Origin: Halovivax sp.
Lineage (GTDB): Archaea; Halobacteriota; Halobacteria; Halobacteriales; Natrialbaceae
Length of the DNA: 6,947 bases
NCBI GenBank assembly: GCA_007135505.1
Contig: SLIS01000350.1
Location: 1-6,947, forward strand
Reading direction: 5' to 3'
Shown here piece after piece: positions 1 to 6,148 of the stretch. Numbering within the stretch: the stretch's first letter is position 1; each line of letters begins with the position of its first letter. The notes below the pieces were generated by a model. That model did no database searches. It was given only the letters and a program-made list of their open reading frames with translations, and was not told the DNA's origin. Position numbers and translations under genes: made by a program.

Positions 1-1312
1 AACGGCGTTCGTCGGTGACGGCGTGTAGATACACCAGGCCGGCGGGGGCGTCAGCCGCTGCGAGTTCGTCGGCCGAGTCGCCGTCGTAGACCGGTGTGAC
101 CGCGAGTTCCATCGCCATCGGGCCCTGGGCCGTCTCGCATCGCCAGTCGATCGGGTCGTCGACCACGGACTTCGCCATCGCCGCGGTCAGGCGCTCGTCG
201 ACGGTCGTCCCGTCCGTGCTGGCGTCGAGCGCACCGAGAACGGCCGTCACTGGCACGCCGCGGACGCGGTCGCGGTCGACCCCGAACGTCGATTCGAAGC
301 CGTCGCTGACGGCCGCACACACCGCCTGCCCGTCCTCGACGGCGTAGGCGAGCACCGGATCCGACAGTGCGTCAAACCACGACTCGAATCGGTCGCGCTC
401 GGTCTCGAGGCGTCCGGCCCTCGCCGCCGCTCGCTGGTAGCCGGTCGCGAGCTGGTCGGCGGCGCGTTCGTGCCGGCGCTCGCGTTTCAGACGGGCGAAC
501 GTCGTCGACAGGATCGTTGCCAGCCACTCGATCCGATCGAGGGTCCCGTCGCCGGTCGTGCCCTCCCAGTCGGCCTGGAGGACCGCCGTCTCGGAGACGG
601 GGATCGCAACGGCGGTGCGCGTTGTCGCCGTCCGTTCCGGCGTGATAGCCTGCTCTACGGCCGGCGACCGGGCATCCATATCGGGCGCGAGTTCGGCGGT
701 TAGTGCCGCCAGCTCGTCGTCGTCCGGGCGCGTATCCGCATCCAGCCCCGGCGGATTCGCGTCGCTTCGGGCCAGGATCGACCAGCCGTCGTCGGGACGC
801 TCGGCGACCCAGGCGTGTTCGACCGGCTCCAGGTCGTCGATCGCCTCGACGATTAGCCTGGCCGCCCGGCGGCGGTCGGAACACTCGAGGAGTGCGTTCG
901 TCAGTGCAAGCGCGTCCGTATCGCCTCCAGCCGCCCGGTCGGCCGTCGCGTCGCCGTCGCAGATCCAGTGAATCTCGTCGGCCAGGTGGGAAACGGCCCC
1001 GGGTTCGTCCGACCGGACGTAGCCGTCGATTCCGTCGGTCGCGCGGGCCATCGTCGGGTCGAAGGCCGAGTCCGTGTACAGGACGAGCGGGGTCCCGGCC
1101 GCCGCCTCGATGACCTCGAGGACCGTCGCGCCAGCGGGCGTCGTCGGCGTCTCCGCGAAGACGATACAGTCGGCGGTCCCGGCGCGCGCCTCCACCGCTT
1201 CCGCGTCGGTCGCTGTGACTACGTCGAGCGATGACGCCGTCGCTTCGAGGGTCGCGGCACCCGCCGTGGCCGCGTCGGTCGACGCAGCGACGTAGACGAT
1301 AGTTTTCGCCAT
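1..1312 (-). CDS. Sensor/signal-transduction protein with degenerate receiver, GAF-like and PAS regions (partial, C-terminus off the left edge)
   Basis: The frame is open from an ATG at 1312 to the left edge, giving 437 residues without a stop. Residues 3-118 have the alternating strand/helix look of a response-regulator receiver, ending in a strand with YTD (80-82) and a GYVRSD turn near 97-102. The expected phospho-acceptor Asp after the third strand (IVFAE, 50-54) is missing, so this is probably a pseudo-receiver. Residues about 132-272 fit a GAF-like sensor domain (probable only). Residues 273-312 are charged and helical (KRERRHER and ETERDRFES), a likely coiled-coil linker. Residues 312-437 start as a PAS domain (SWFDALSDPVLAYAVEDG). 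In haloarchaea such architectures usually end in a histidine kinase (HisKA/HATPase) or an HTH output domain. That part is outside the window, so the output is unknown. No signal peptide or membrane segment is seen, so it is cytoplasmic. It is divergent from alaS. The coding pattern is good throughout. Confidence 0.85.
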   Translation of the reverse strand, partial: MAKTIVYVAASTDAATAGAATLEATASSLDVVTATDAEAVEARAGTADCIVFAETPTTPAGATVLEVIEAAAGTPLVLYTDSAFDPTMARATDGIDGYVRSDEPGAVSHLADEIHWICDGDATADRAAGGDTDALALTNALLECSDRRRAARLIVEAIDDLEPVEHAWVAERPDDGWSILARSDANPPGLDADTRPDDDELAALTAELAPDMDARSPAVEQAITPERTATTRTAVAIPVSETAVLQADWEGTTGDGTLDRIEWLATILSTTFARLKRERRHERAADQLATGYQRAAARAGRLETERDRFESWFDALSDPVLAYAVEDGQAVCAAVSDGFESTFGVDRDRVRGVPVTAVLGALDASTDGTTVDERLTAAMAKSVVDDPIDWRCETAQGPMAMELAVTPVYDGDSADELAAADAPAGLVYLHAVTDERR

Positions 1313-1331
1313 CGATTATTCGGATCGGTAT

Positions 1332-1348
1332 ACGTTCGTTTTGAACGT
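1332..1348. promoter_or_regulatory. Perfect inverted repeat in the sensor gene promoter
   Basis: ACGTTC (1332-1337) and GAACGT (1343-1348) are perfect 6-base arms around the spacer GTTTT. On the minus strand the spacer reads AAAAC and lies 26-30 bases before the sensor ATG. That is where a TATA box would sit for a leaderless transcript. A protein bound here could block the basal promoter, so an operator is plausible. No canonical TTTAWA is present. A second AT-rich stretch at 1360-1370 (minus-strand CTACAATACAG) is an alternative TATA position giving a short leader. Confidence 0.4.
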
Positions 1349-1485
1349 TGTAATCCCACTGTATTGTAGCTAGTGGAGGCCGACCGACCAGCCTCGTGAC
1401 ACGTATCGGCGGCTGGGTCACGCCGGTTCCGACGGCCCAGAACTGCCTACCGCCCCGCCGTCCGAATTTGCCGACGGGCGGCCGT

Positions 1486-1501
1486 TGCGGAACTGTTTTA
1501 C
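1486..1501 (+). promoter_or_regulatory. alaS: alaS promoter (BRE/TATA)
   Basis: GTTTTAC (1495-1501) is centred about 27-28 bases before the alaS ATG at 1526, with purine-containing GCGGAAC before it as a possible BRE. The spacing predicts transcription starting at or within a base or two of the ATG, a leaderless mRNA typical of haloarchaea. No Shine-Dalgarno sequence precedes the ATG, which fits. Confidence 0.65.
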
Positions 1502-1525
1502 CCGCTCCAGCGCCAACACCGGACA

Positions 1526-4306
1526 ATGAGCGACCTCGAGGAGGAGTATCGTCTGGCGTACTTCGACGAGGAGGGATTCGAGCGGGTGGAGTGTGTCTCG
1601 TGTGGCAATCACTTCTGGACGCGCGACCCGGACCGCGAGACGTGTGGGGAACCGCCGTGTGCGACCTACGATTTCATCGACGATCCCGGATTCGACGAGG
1701 AGTACACCCTCGAAGCCATGCGGGAGGCGTTCCTCTCGTTCTTCGAAGCGCACGGCCACGAGCGGATCGATCCGTATCCCGTCGCGGCGAACCGCTGGCG
1801 CGACGACGTCTTGCTGACCCAGGCGTCGATCTACGACTTTCAGCCGCTGGTGACCTCCGGCCGGACGCCGCCGCCGGCGAACCCGCTGACGATCAGCCAG
1901 CCGTCCATCCGGATGCAGGACATCGACAACGTGGGCAAGACGGGCCGACACACGATGGCCTTCGAGATGATGGCCCACCACGCGTTCAACGTCCGCGAGG
2001 ACGTCGAGGATCCGGACCAGTACGCCTTCGAGGGCGAGGTCTACTGGAAGGATCGCACCGTCGAACTCTGCGACGAGTTCCTCGACTCGATGGGTGCCGA
2101 CATCGACGACGTCACCTACATCGAGGATCCGTGGGTCGGCGGCGGTAACGCCGGACCCGCGATCGAGGTCATCTACAAGGGCCTCGAACTGGCGACGCTG
2201 GTCTTCATGTGCATGGAACTCGATCCCGACGGCGAGTACGAGCTCAAGGACGGGAACACCTACTCGTACATGGACACCTACGTCGTCGACACCGGCTACG
2301 GGCTCGAGCGCTGGACCTGGATGAGCCAGGGGACGCCGACGATCTACGAGGCGATCTACCCGGAGATGATCGACTTCCTCAAGGACAACGTCGGGCTCTC
2401 GTACGCGGACGAGGAGGCGGCGATCGTCGCCGACGCCGCGCGCCTCTCCGGCAACTTAGACATCGACGACGTCGACGACGTCGAGGCCGCACGCGGCGAG
2501 ATCGCGGCCGAACTCGGGGTGGACGCGGACGAACTGCGAGACCTGGTCGAGCCGCTGGAGTCGATCTACGCCATCGCCGACCACTGCCGAACCCTCGCGT
2601 ACATGTTCGGGGATGGCATCGTTCCCTCGAACGTCGCCACGGGCTACCTCGCTCGAATGGTACTCCGACGGACGAAGCGGCTCTGTAACACCGTCGGCGT
2701 CGACGCCCCGCTCGACGAACTCGTCGACATGCAGGCCGACCGACTTGGCTACGAGAACCGCGACACCATCCGCGACATCGTCCGGACCGAGGTCGAGAAG
2801 TACCGCGAGACGCTCGAACGCGGCGGCCGACGCGTCCAGGACATGGCCCAGGAGTACGCCGAGCGCGACGAGGCGATCCCGACCGAGGAGTTGATCGAAC
2901 TCTACGACTCCCACGGCATCCAGCCGGACATGGTCGAAGAGATCGCCGCCGAGGCGGGCGCCGACGTGGACGTCCCCGACGACTTCTACGGGCTGGTCGC
3001 CTCCCGCCACGACGAGGAGAGCGCACGTGAGGCGGAGACGAGCGGTGCGGAGGCCCGCTTCGGCGACCTCCCCGAAACGGAAAAGCGCTACTACGACGAC
3101 CAGGAGCGCACCCAGTTCGAGGCGGTCGTCCTCGACGTCTTCGAGCGCGAGGACGGGTACGACGTCGTCCTCGACGGGACCCTGTTCTACCCCGAGGGTG
3201 GCGGCCAACCGGCCGACCGGGGAACCCTCTCGTCCGACGAGACGACCGTCGAGGTGCGCGACGTCCAGGATGAAGACGGCGTCATCCTCCATCGAGTCGA
3301 CGGCGATCTCGGCAAAGGCGAGTTCGTCACCGGCCGGATCGACGCCGATCGCCGGCAACAGCTGATGCGTCACCACACGGCGACTCACATCGTCGGCCAC
3401 GCCGCGCGGGACGTCCTGGGCGAGCACATCCGCCAGGCCGGCGCCCAGAAGGGGACCGACTCCGCCCGGCTCGACGTCCGCCACTACGACCGCATCTCCC
3501 GGGCGGAGGTCGAGGCGATCGAACGCGTCGCCAACGACCTCGTCATGGCGAACGTCCCGGTCACTCAGGAGTGGCCCCATCGCAACGAGGCCGAGGCCGA
3601 ATACGGGTTCGACCTCTACCAGGGCGGCATTCCGCCGGGGACGAACATCCGACTGATCCACGTCGGGGAGGACGTCCAGGCCTGCGGCGGCACGCACGTC
3701 GCCCGGACGGGCGACATCGGGACGATCAAGATTCGCTCGACCGAGCGCGTTCAGGACGGCGTCGAACGGCTCACCTTCGCAGCCGGTGAGGCGGCCATCG
3801 AGTCCACCCAGGACGTCGAGAACGCGCTCTACGAGGCAGCCGAGGTCCTGGACGTCGACCCGCCGGAGGTCCCCGAGACGGCCGAACGCTTCTTCGAGGC
3901 CTGGAAGGACCGCGGCAAACGTATCGAAGAACTCGAAGAACAGCTCGCGACGGCTCGTGCCGGCAACACCGACGACGCCGAGGAAGTCGAGATCGGCGAA
4001 ACCACGGCCGTCATCCAGCGCATCGACGCCGAGGTCGACGAGCTTCGCGCGACGGCGAGCGCGTTCGCGAAGGAGGGGCGGATCGCCGTCCTCGGAAGCG
4101 GGCTCGACGGCGCGCAGTTCATCGTCGCCGCCCCCGACGGCGCCGGAGTCAACGCCGGCGAGGTCGTCGGCGAACTCGCCGCGAGGGTCGGCGGCGGCGG
4201 TGGCGGACCGCCGGACTTCGCCCAGGGCGGCGGTCCGGAGGTCGAGGCGTTAGACGAGGCGCTGGAAGCGGCGCCCGACGTGTTGCGACAGGTTCGAAAC
4301 GCGTAG
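1526..4306 (+). CDS. alaS: Alanyl-tRNA synthetase, archaeal type
   Basis: Charges tRNA-Ala with alanine in the cytoplasm and hydrolyses mischarged Ser- or Gly-tRNA-Ala. It has 926 residues, close to the roughly 900 of archaeal AlaRS. Residues 1-50 form an N-terminal segment with C23, C26, C40 and C45, possibly a zinc site. The class II catalytic core follows: [14 protein letters not shown] (124-137), RHTMAFEM (141-148) and the motif 3 loop DTGYGLERW (255-263). N369 in PSN and D461 in LYDSHG match by motif the residues that read the G3:U70 identity pair in E. coli (N303, D400). The editing domain has HHTATH (616-621) and CGGTH (720-724), so H617, H621, C720 and H724 should bind zinc. A coiled coil lies near 797-812. 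The C-Ala domain contains the glycine-rich loop [16 protein letters not shown] (888-903). All key residues are present and the gene looks intact and functional. The ATG at 1526 is set by the promoter spacing. It is monocistronic and convergent with the next gene, with a 10-base gap. Confidence 0.98.
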   Translation: MSDLEEEYRLAYFDEEGFERVECVSCGNHFWTRDPDRETCGEPPCATYDFIDDPGFDEEYTLEAMREAFLSFFEAHGHERIDPYPVAANRWRDDVLLTQASIYDFQPLVTSGRTPPPANPLTISQPSIRMQDIDNVGKTGRHTMAFEMMAHHAFNVREDVEDPDQYAFEGEVYWKDRTVELCDEFLDSMGADIDDVTYIEDPWVGGGNAGPAIEVIYKGLELATLVFMCMELDPDGEYELKDGNTYSYMDTYVVDTGYGLERWTWMSQGTPTIYEAIYPEMIDFLKDNVGLSYADEEAAIVADAARLSGNLDIDDVDDVEAARGEIAAELGVDADELRDLVEPLESIYAIADHCRTLAYMFGDGIVPSNVATGYLARMVLRRTKRLCNTVGVDAPLDELVDMQADRLGYENRDTIRDIVRTEVEKYRETLERGGRRVQDMAQEYAERDEAIPTEELIELYDSHGIQPDMVEEIAAEAGADVDVPDDFYGLVASRHDEESAREAETSGAEARFGDLPETEKRYYDDQERTQFEAVVLDVFEREDGYDVVLDGTLFYPEGGGQPADRGTLSSDETTVEVRDVQDEDGVILHRVDGDLGKGEFVTGRIDADRRQQLMRHHTATHIVGHAARDVLGEHIRQAGAQKGTDSARLDVRHYDRISRAEVEAIERVANDLVMANVPVTQEWPHRNEAEAEYGFDLYQGGIPPGTNIRLIHVGEDVQACGGTHVARTGDIGTIKIRSTERVQDGVERLTFAAGEAAIESTQDVENALYEAAEVLDVDPPEVPETAERFFEAWKDRGKRIEELEEQLATARAGNTDDAEEVEIGETTAVIQRIDAEVDELRATASAFAKEGRIAVLGSGLDGAQFIVAAPDGAGVNAGEVVGELAARVGGGGGGPPDFAQGGGPEVEALDEALEAAPDVLRQVRNA

Positions 4307-4316
4307 ACAGGATCGA

Positions 4317-4502
4317 TTATCGCGGCCGGGACTCGGGATACTCGTGACCGAGGACGAGCGCCGCGGCGTTGAGGCCGAGCAGGCCGACGAGCAGGCTAAA
4401 TCGGGTTCCGGAGTCGACGCCGGTGACGAGCAGCGGTAAGTAGACGAACGGTAACAGCGCGCCAGCCCAGAAGGAGACGGCCGTGATCGACGTGCGCTGC
4501 AT
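4317..4502 (-). CDS. Small membrane protein with two predicted transmembrane segments (61 aa, unknown function)
   Basis: I do not recognise the family. The 61-residue product has two hydrophobic stretches, about residues 6-27 (ITAVSFWAGALLPFVYLPLL) and 35-53 (FSLLVGLLGLNAAALVLG). A short loop with one Asp joins them, and the tail is charged (HEYPESRPR). This suggests a helical hairpin in the cytoplasmic membrane. I chose the ATG at 4502. A TTG at 4508 would add two residues, and an in-frame stop near 4579 limits any further extension. No promoter lies directly upstream of this ATG, while the 39-codon ORF ends only two bases before it (TGA-GC-ATG), so translational coupling is likely. The 3' end faces alaS, ten bases away. 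An alternative is that this is the C-terminal part of a protein of about 100 residues broken by a frameshift. Confidence 0.7.
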   Translation of the reverse strand: MQRTSITAVSFWAGALLPFVYLPLLVTGVDSGTRFSLLVGLLGLNAAALVLGHEYPESRPR

Positions 4503-4504
4503 GC

Positions 4505-4624
4505 TCAACTGGTGGCGGGGCCGCCGCCTCGCGGGACGGGGCTGTCGTGGGAGCGCGGTGTGTGCGAACCGGTCGGTTCATCGCTGGTTAGCCGGCCGAA
4601 CGAGGTGTCGGGTGCGTCACTCAT
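4505..4624 (-). CDS. Small Ser/Pro/Thr-rich ORF upstream of the membrane protein (39 aa, or N-terminal part of a frameshifted gene)
   Basis: A 39-codon ORF starts with MSDAPDTS, a typical haloarchaeal N-terminus, and continues with a hydrophilic, probably disordered sequence (DEPTGS, PVPRGGGPATS). An AGGA at 4632-4635 lies seven bases before the ATG, and a TAG in frame about 24 bases upstream leaves this ATG as the only start. The stop TGA is followed by GC and the ATG of the 61-residue membrane protein, as in a coupled two-gene operon. The two reading frames differ, so a one-base insertion or two-base deletion, for example near the GGCGGCGGCCCC run (about 4517-4528), would fuse them. The join would then be a cytoplasmic Pro/Gly tail leading into the membrane hairpin. 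No function can be assigned. It could also be a non-coding leader. Confidence 0.5.
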   Translation of the reverse strand: MSDAPDTSFGRLTSDEPTGSHTPRSHDSPVPRGGGPATS

Positions 4625-4631
4625 GGGGGTT

Positions 4632-4635
4632 TCCT
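4632..4635 (-). promoter_or_regulatory. Shine-Dalgarno-like site of the 39-codon ORF
   Basis: Minus-strand AGGA in the context CCAGGAAA, seven bases before the ATG at 4624. It can pair with the anti-Shine-Dalgarno end of 16S rRNA. It supports a leadered transcript here, unlike the leaderless promoters seen for the other genes. Confidence 0.45.
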
Positions 4636-4655
4636 GGAAAGATCTCTACGTCGAT

Positions 4656-4685
4656 ACAGGCTATTGTTAGCCTGTCGTTACAGGC
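4656..4685. promoter_or_regulatory. Alternating inverted half-sites around a TATA-like core (putative operator/promoter of the small ORF unit)
   Basis: ACAGGCTA (4656-4663) and TAGCCTGT (4668-4675) form a perfect 8-base inverted repeat with the spacer TTGT. The right arm GCCTGT (4670-4675) also pairs with ACAGGC (4680-4685) across the spacer CGTT. Three half-sites thus alternate in orientation, and the two possible hairpins are mutually exclusive because they share the middle arm. On the minus strand the core of the first repeat reads TAACAATA. A TATA box there would start transcription near 4639, giving a leader of about 15 bases that holds the AGGA. The simplest reading is an operator for a dimeric regulator overlapping the promoter. 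An RNA switch is possible if transcription begins further upstream. Confidence 0.5.
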
Positions 4686-4788
4686 GTACAACACGTCACT
4701 TACTCGCTGCAGGGGGCGATGAAGGGGTGCGACGGGCTCCGAAGGCAATGGCTACGAAGGGCGGTCTGACGGCAGGCCCGGCCATCGT

Positions 4789-4830
4789 GTGAAACGGCTC
4801 GAACGGTTCGACGAACCGATGGGTGAAACG
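4789..4830. repeat. Short direct repeats flanking a small inverted repeat, 3' of the protease gene
   Basis: GTGAAACG occurs at 4789-4796 and 4823-4830, each followed by a similar CTCGAA or GTCGAA stretch. Between them CGGTTC (4804-4809) and GAACCG (4813-4818) form a perfect hairpin with the loop GAC. On the minus strand this lies 45-90 bases after the protease stop and gives a hairpin preceded by the T-containing repeats CGTTTC. It may help end the protease transcript, but there is no long T run and the motifs are short. Confidence 0.3.
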
Positions 4831-4875
4831 AGTCGAAACGAAGCAGGACGTGGCGGATACGGCGTTCGACTGGGA

Positions 4876-6003
4876 TCAGTAGCCCCGTGGCGGATCGGTC
4901 GGTCGCGCGCCGAGTTCCGACGTCACCGTCTGTTGCTCCCCGTCGCGGATGATCTCGTACTCGACGACGTCGCCCGGGCTGGTCTGGAGGGCGAGGACGC
5001 GAGAGAGGGCGTGCTGGTCCGGTATCGGTTCGCCTTCCAGTCCGACGATGACGTCGCCGCCGACCGGGACCTGACCACCGTCCTGGACCGCTGTGTCGGG
5101 GCTCCCCTGGAGCGCGTCGGCGGCGGGACCGTCCGGATCGACCTCGACGACGATGATGCCCGTCGCCTCCTCGAGGTCGTTCGCGCTGGCGACGGCGGGG
5201 CCGACCTCGCGAAGCTGGATGCCGATCCGGGAGTGTTCGTACTCGCCGACCTCGATCAGGCTCGGTACGACCCGCGAGGCGAGCGCCGACGAGATCGCGA
5301 ACCCGACGCCCTCGGCGATGCCGGCGTTGATGACCCCGACGACGTTGCCCTCCATGTCGATCAGCGGACCGCCGCTGTTGCCGGGATTGACGCCCGCGTC
5401 GGTCTGGACGACGTTCGGAATGTCGTACTGGGCGGGTCCTGGCAACGACCGATTGACGCCGCTGACGATTCCCCGGGACATCGAGCCCTCGAGGCCGAAC
5501 GGATTGCCGACGGCGAGGACTTCCTGGCCGACCGTGGGGAGGACGTCCGTAAACGACAGCGGTTCGGCTACCGCCGGCCGGTGCTCGACGTCGAGGACGG
5601 CCAGGTCGCTGTAGACGTCCGTGCCGACGACATCGGCCCGCGTCCAGTCGCCGTTGGTGTACTGGAGCTCGATCGTGTCGCCGTCCCAGACGACGTGTTC
5701 GTTGGTGATCAGGTAGTCGTCGTACGCGAACGCCGAGCCCTGGCCCTCACCTTCGGTGCCGGTCATCGGATCCTCGATGCCGGTGACCGTCACCATCGTC
5801 ACGGAGTCGATGATGGACTCGTATATCTCCGTGTAGACCGAGCCGTCGGCCCGCTCGTCGTAGTCGATGTCGCTCGAGAGCGAGGAACTGCCCCGCCCCG
5901 CTCGGCGCTGGGAGCCGGGTTCGGCACAGCCCGCGAGGGCCGCCAGGAGCCCGCCCCCGGCCGTGGCGAGAAAGGCCCGGCGAGAGCGATCCGAATCGTG
6001 CAT
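4876..6003 (-). CDS. HtrA/DegP-type serine protease (S1C trypsin-like plus PDZ), Tat-exported lipoprotein
   Basis: Predicted extracytoplasmic protease of 375 residues that degrades or handles misfolded proteins at the cell surface. The N-terminus carries a twin-arginine motif SRRAFL (7-12), a hydrophobic stretch and the lipobox LAGC with Cys26, so it should be folded in the cytoplasm, exported by Tat and lipid-anchored. Residues 27-52 are a Ser/Arg/Asp-rich linker. The trypsin-like domain (about 55-250) has the full triad: H103 in TNEHVV, D133 in YSDLAVLD and S210 in PGNSGGP. The oxyanion-loop and core motifs AVGNPFG (164-170) and VGVINAG (222-228) are HtrA-like. Residues about 258-362 form one PDZ domain (GIQLREVG, GDVIVGLEGEPI). 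The ATG at 6003 was chosen because it puts the Tat motif at the extreme N-terminus. A TTG at 6045 would add 14 unlikely residues. It is monocistronic and divergent from pus10. All catalytic residues are intact. Confidence 0.93.
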   Translation of the reverse strand: MHDSDRSRRAFLATAGGGLLAALAGCAEPGSQRRAGRGSSSLSSDIDYDERADGSVYTEIYESIIDSVTMVTVTGIEDPMTGTEGEGQGSAFAYDDYLITNEHVVWDGDTIELQYTNGDWTRADVVGTDVYSDLAVLDVEHRPAVAEPLSFTDVLPTVGQEVLAVGNPFGLEGSMSRGIVSGVNRSLPGPAQYDIPNVVQTDAGVNPGNSGGPLIDMEGNVVGVINAGIAEGVGFAISSALASRVVPSLIEVGEYEHSRIGIQLREVGPAVASANDLEEATGIIVVEVDPDGPAADALQGSPDTAVQDGGQVPVGGDVIVGLEGEPIPDQHALSRVLALQTSPGDVVEYEIIRDGEQQTVTSELGARPTDPPRGY

Positions 6004-6004
6004 A

Positions 6005-6019
6005 GGTATACCACGTGGT
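6005..6019. promoter_or_regulatory. Overlapping palindromes just upstream of the protease start codon
   Basis: GGTATACC (6005-6012) and ACCACGTGGT (6010-6019) are both perfect palindromes that overlap by three bases and end two bases before the ATG at 6003. If the transcript is leaderless they cover the start site. If it starts further upstream they lie in the 5' leader. Either position could suit a repressor or a translation-affecting hairpin. Chance occurrence of 8- and 10-base palindromes is not excluded. Confidence 0.35.
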
Positions 6020-6027
6020 CGTAGACC

Positions 6028-6035
6028 TTGAAAAC
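6028..6035 (-). promoter_or_regulatory. Protease gene TATA-like box
   Basis: Minus-strand GTTTTCAA lies 25-32 bases before the ATG at 6003, the right place for a leaderless start. It is a weak match to the haloarchaeal TATA consensus. An alternative is minus-strand TTCTAAAT (6053-6060), which would give a leader of about 25 bases. Confidence 0.4.
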
Positions 6036-6109
6036 GGTGATCCAACGCGGTGATTTAGAACGGGTGAAAGCGTTGGGTTCGTCGACGGACGATCCTCCGA
6101 CGCCCCGAA

Positions 6110-6125
6110 TGGAAAGCGTGTTAGG
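6110..6125 (+). promoter_or_regulatory. pus10: pus10 promoter (BRE/TATA-like)
   Basis: GGAAAGC (6111-6117), a BRE-like purine stretch, is followed by GTGTTAGG (6118-6125), whose TTA lies 26-28 bases before the ATG at 6149. The spacing fits a leaderless transcript. The TATA match is partial. Plus-strand TTTAGAA at 6054-6060 is a possible second, more distant box. Confidence 0.45.
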
Positions 6126-6148
6126 GCCGCCGCCCCGACGTAGGGCCA

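Larger units (their letters stand above)
4625..4875. other. Gene-free stretch between the small ORF unit and the protease gene
   Basis: No convincing coding region is present on either strand. The left part (4625-4700) is relatively AT-rich and holds the promoter and inverted repeats described separately. The middle part (4700-4785) shows nothing I can assign. The right part (4789-4830) holds short repeats just past the protease stop codon, possibly part of its 3' untranslated region or terminator. Confidence 0.5.

Noticed and set aside
1395..1422. Inverted repeat CGTGAC / GTCACG with a 16-base spacer between the sensor and alaS promoters
   Set aside because: Six-base arms at this spacing are expected by chance in GC-rich DNA, and the site is not placed at either promoter core.
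1461..1483. Possible hairpin CCGTC / GACGG upstream of alaS
   Set aside because: Arms of only five bases with a long loop and no T run. It lies before the alaS promoter where no upstream gene on that strand needs a terminator.
372..1526. 384-codon plus/minus overlapping frames across the sensor gene, including an Arg-rich minus-strand frame reaching 1526
   Set aside because: The translations are extremely Arg-rich, unlike acidic haloarchaeal proteins. They overlap the well-supported sensor frame and cross the divergent promoter region.
2456..3697. 413-codon open frame on the minus strand inside alaS
   Set aside because: It is fully antisense to a clearly functional gene. Long antisense frames arise naturally in GC-rich, GNC-biased coding DNA, and its translation shows no recognisable domain or promoter.
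4483..4722. 79-codon plus-strand ORF across the small ORF unit
   Set aside because: Its product is rich in Arg, Trp and Cys, unlike haloarchaeal proteins. It runs antisense to the better-supported small ORFs and crosses the inverted-repeat region.
4696..4785. 29-codon minus-strand ORF (starts MAGPAVRPP) in the gene-free stretch
   Set aside because: Short, with no Shine-Dalgarno sequence or TATA box at the right distance, and a composition expected by chance in GC-rich DNA.
4789..6024. 411-codon plus-strand frame opposite the protease gene
   Set aside because: It mirrors the intact HtrA-type gene with its full triad. It has no promoter or family similarity and is explained by codon bias of the real gene.
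6004..6045. N-terminal extension of the protease from a TTG at 6045
   Set aside because: It would place 14 unrelated residues before the Tat motif and overlap the likely promoter. The ATG at 6003 gives a normal signal peptide.
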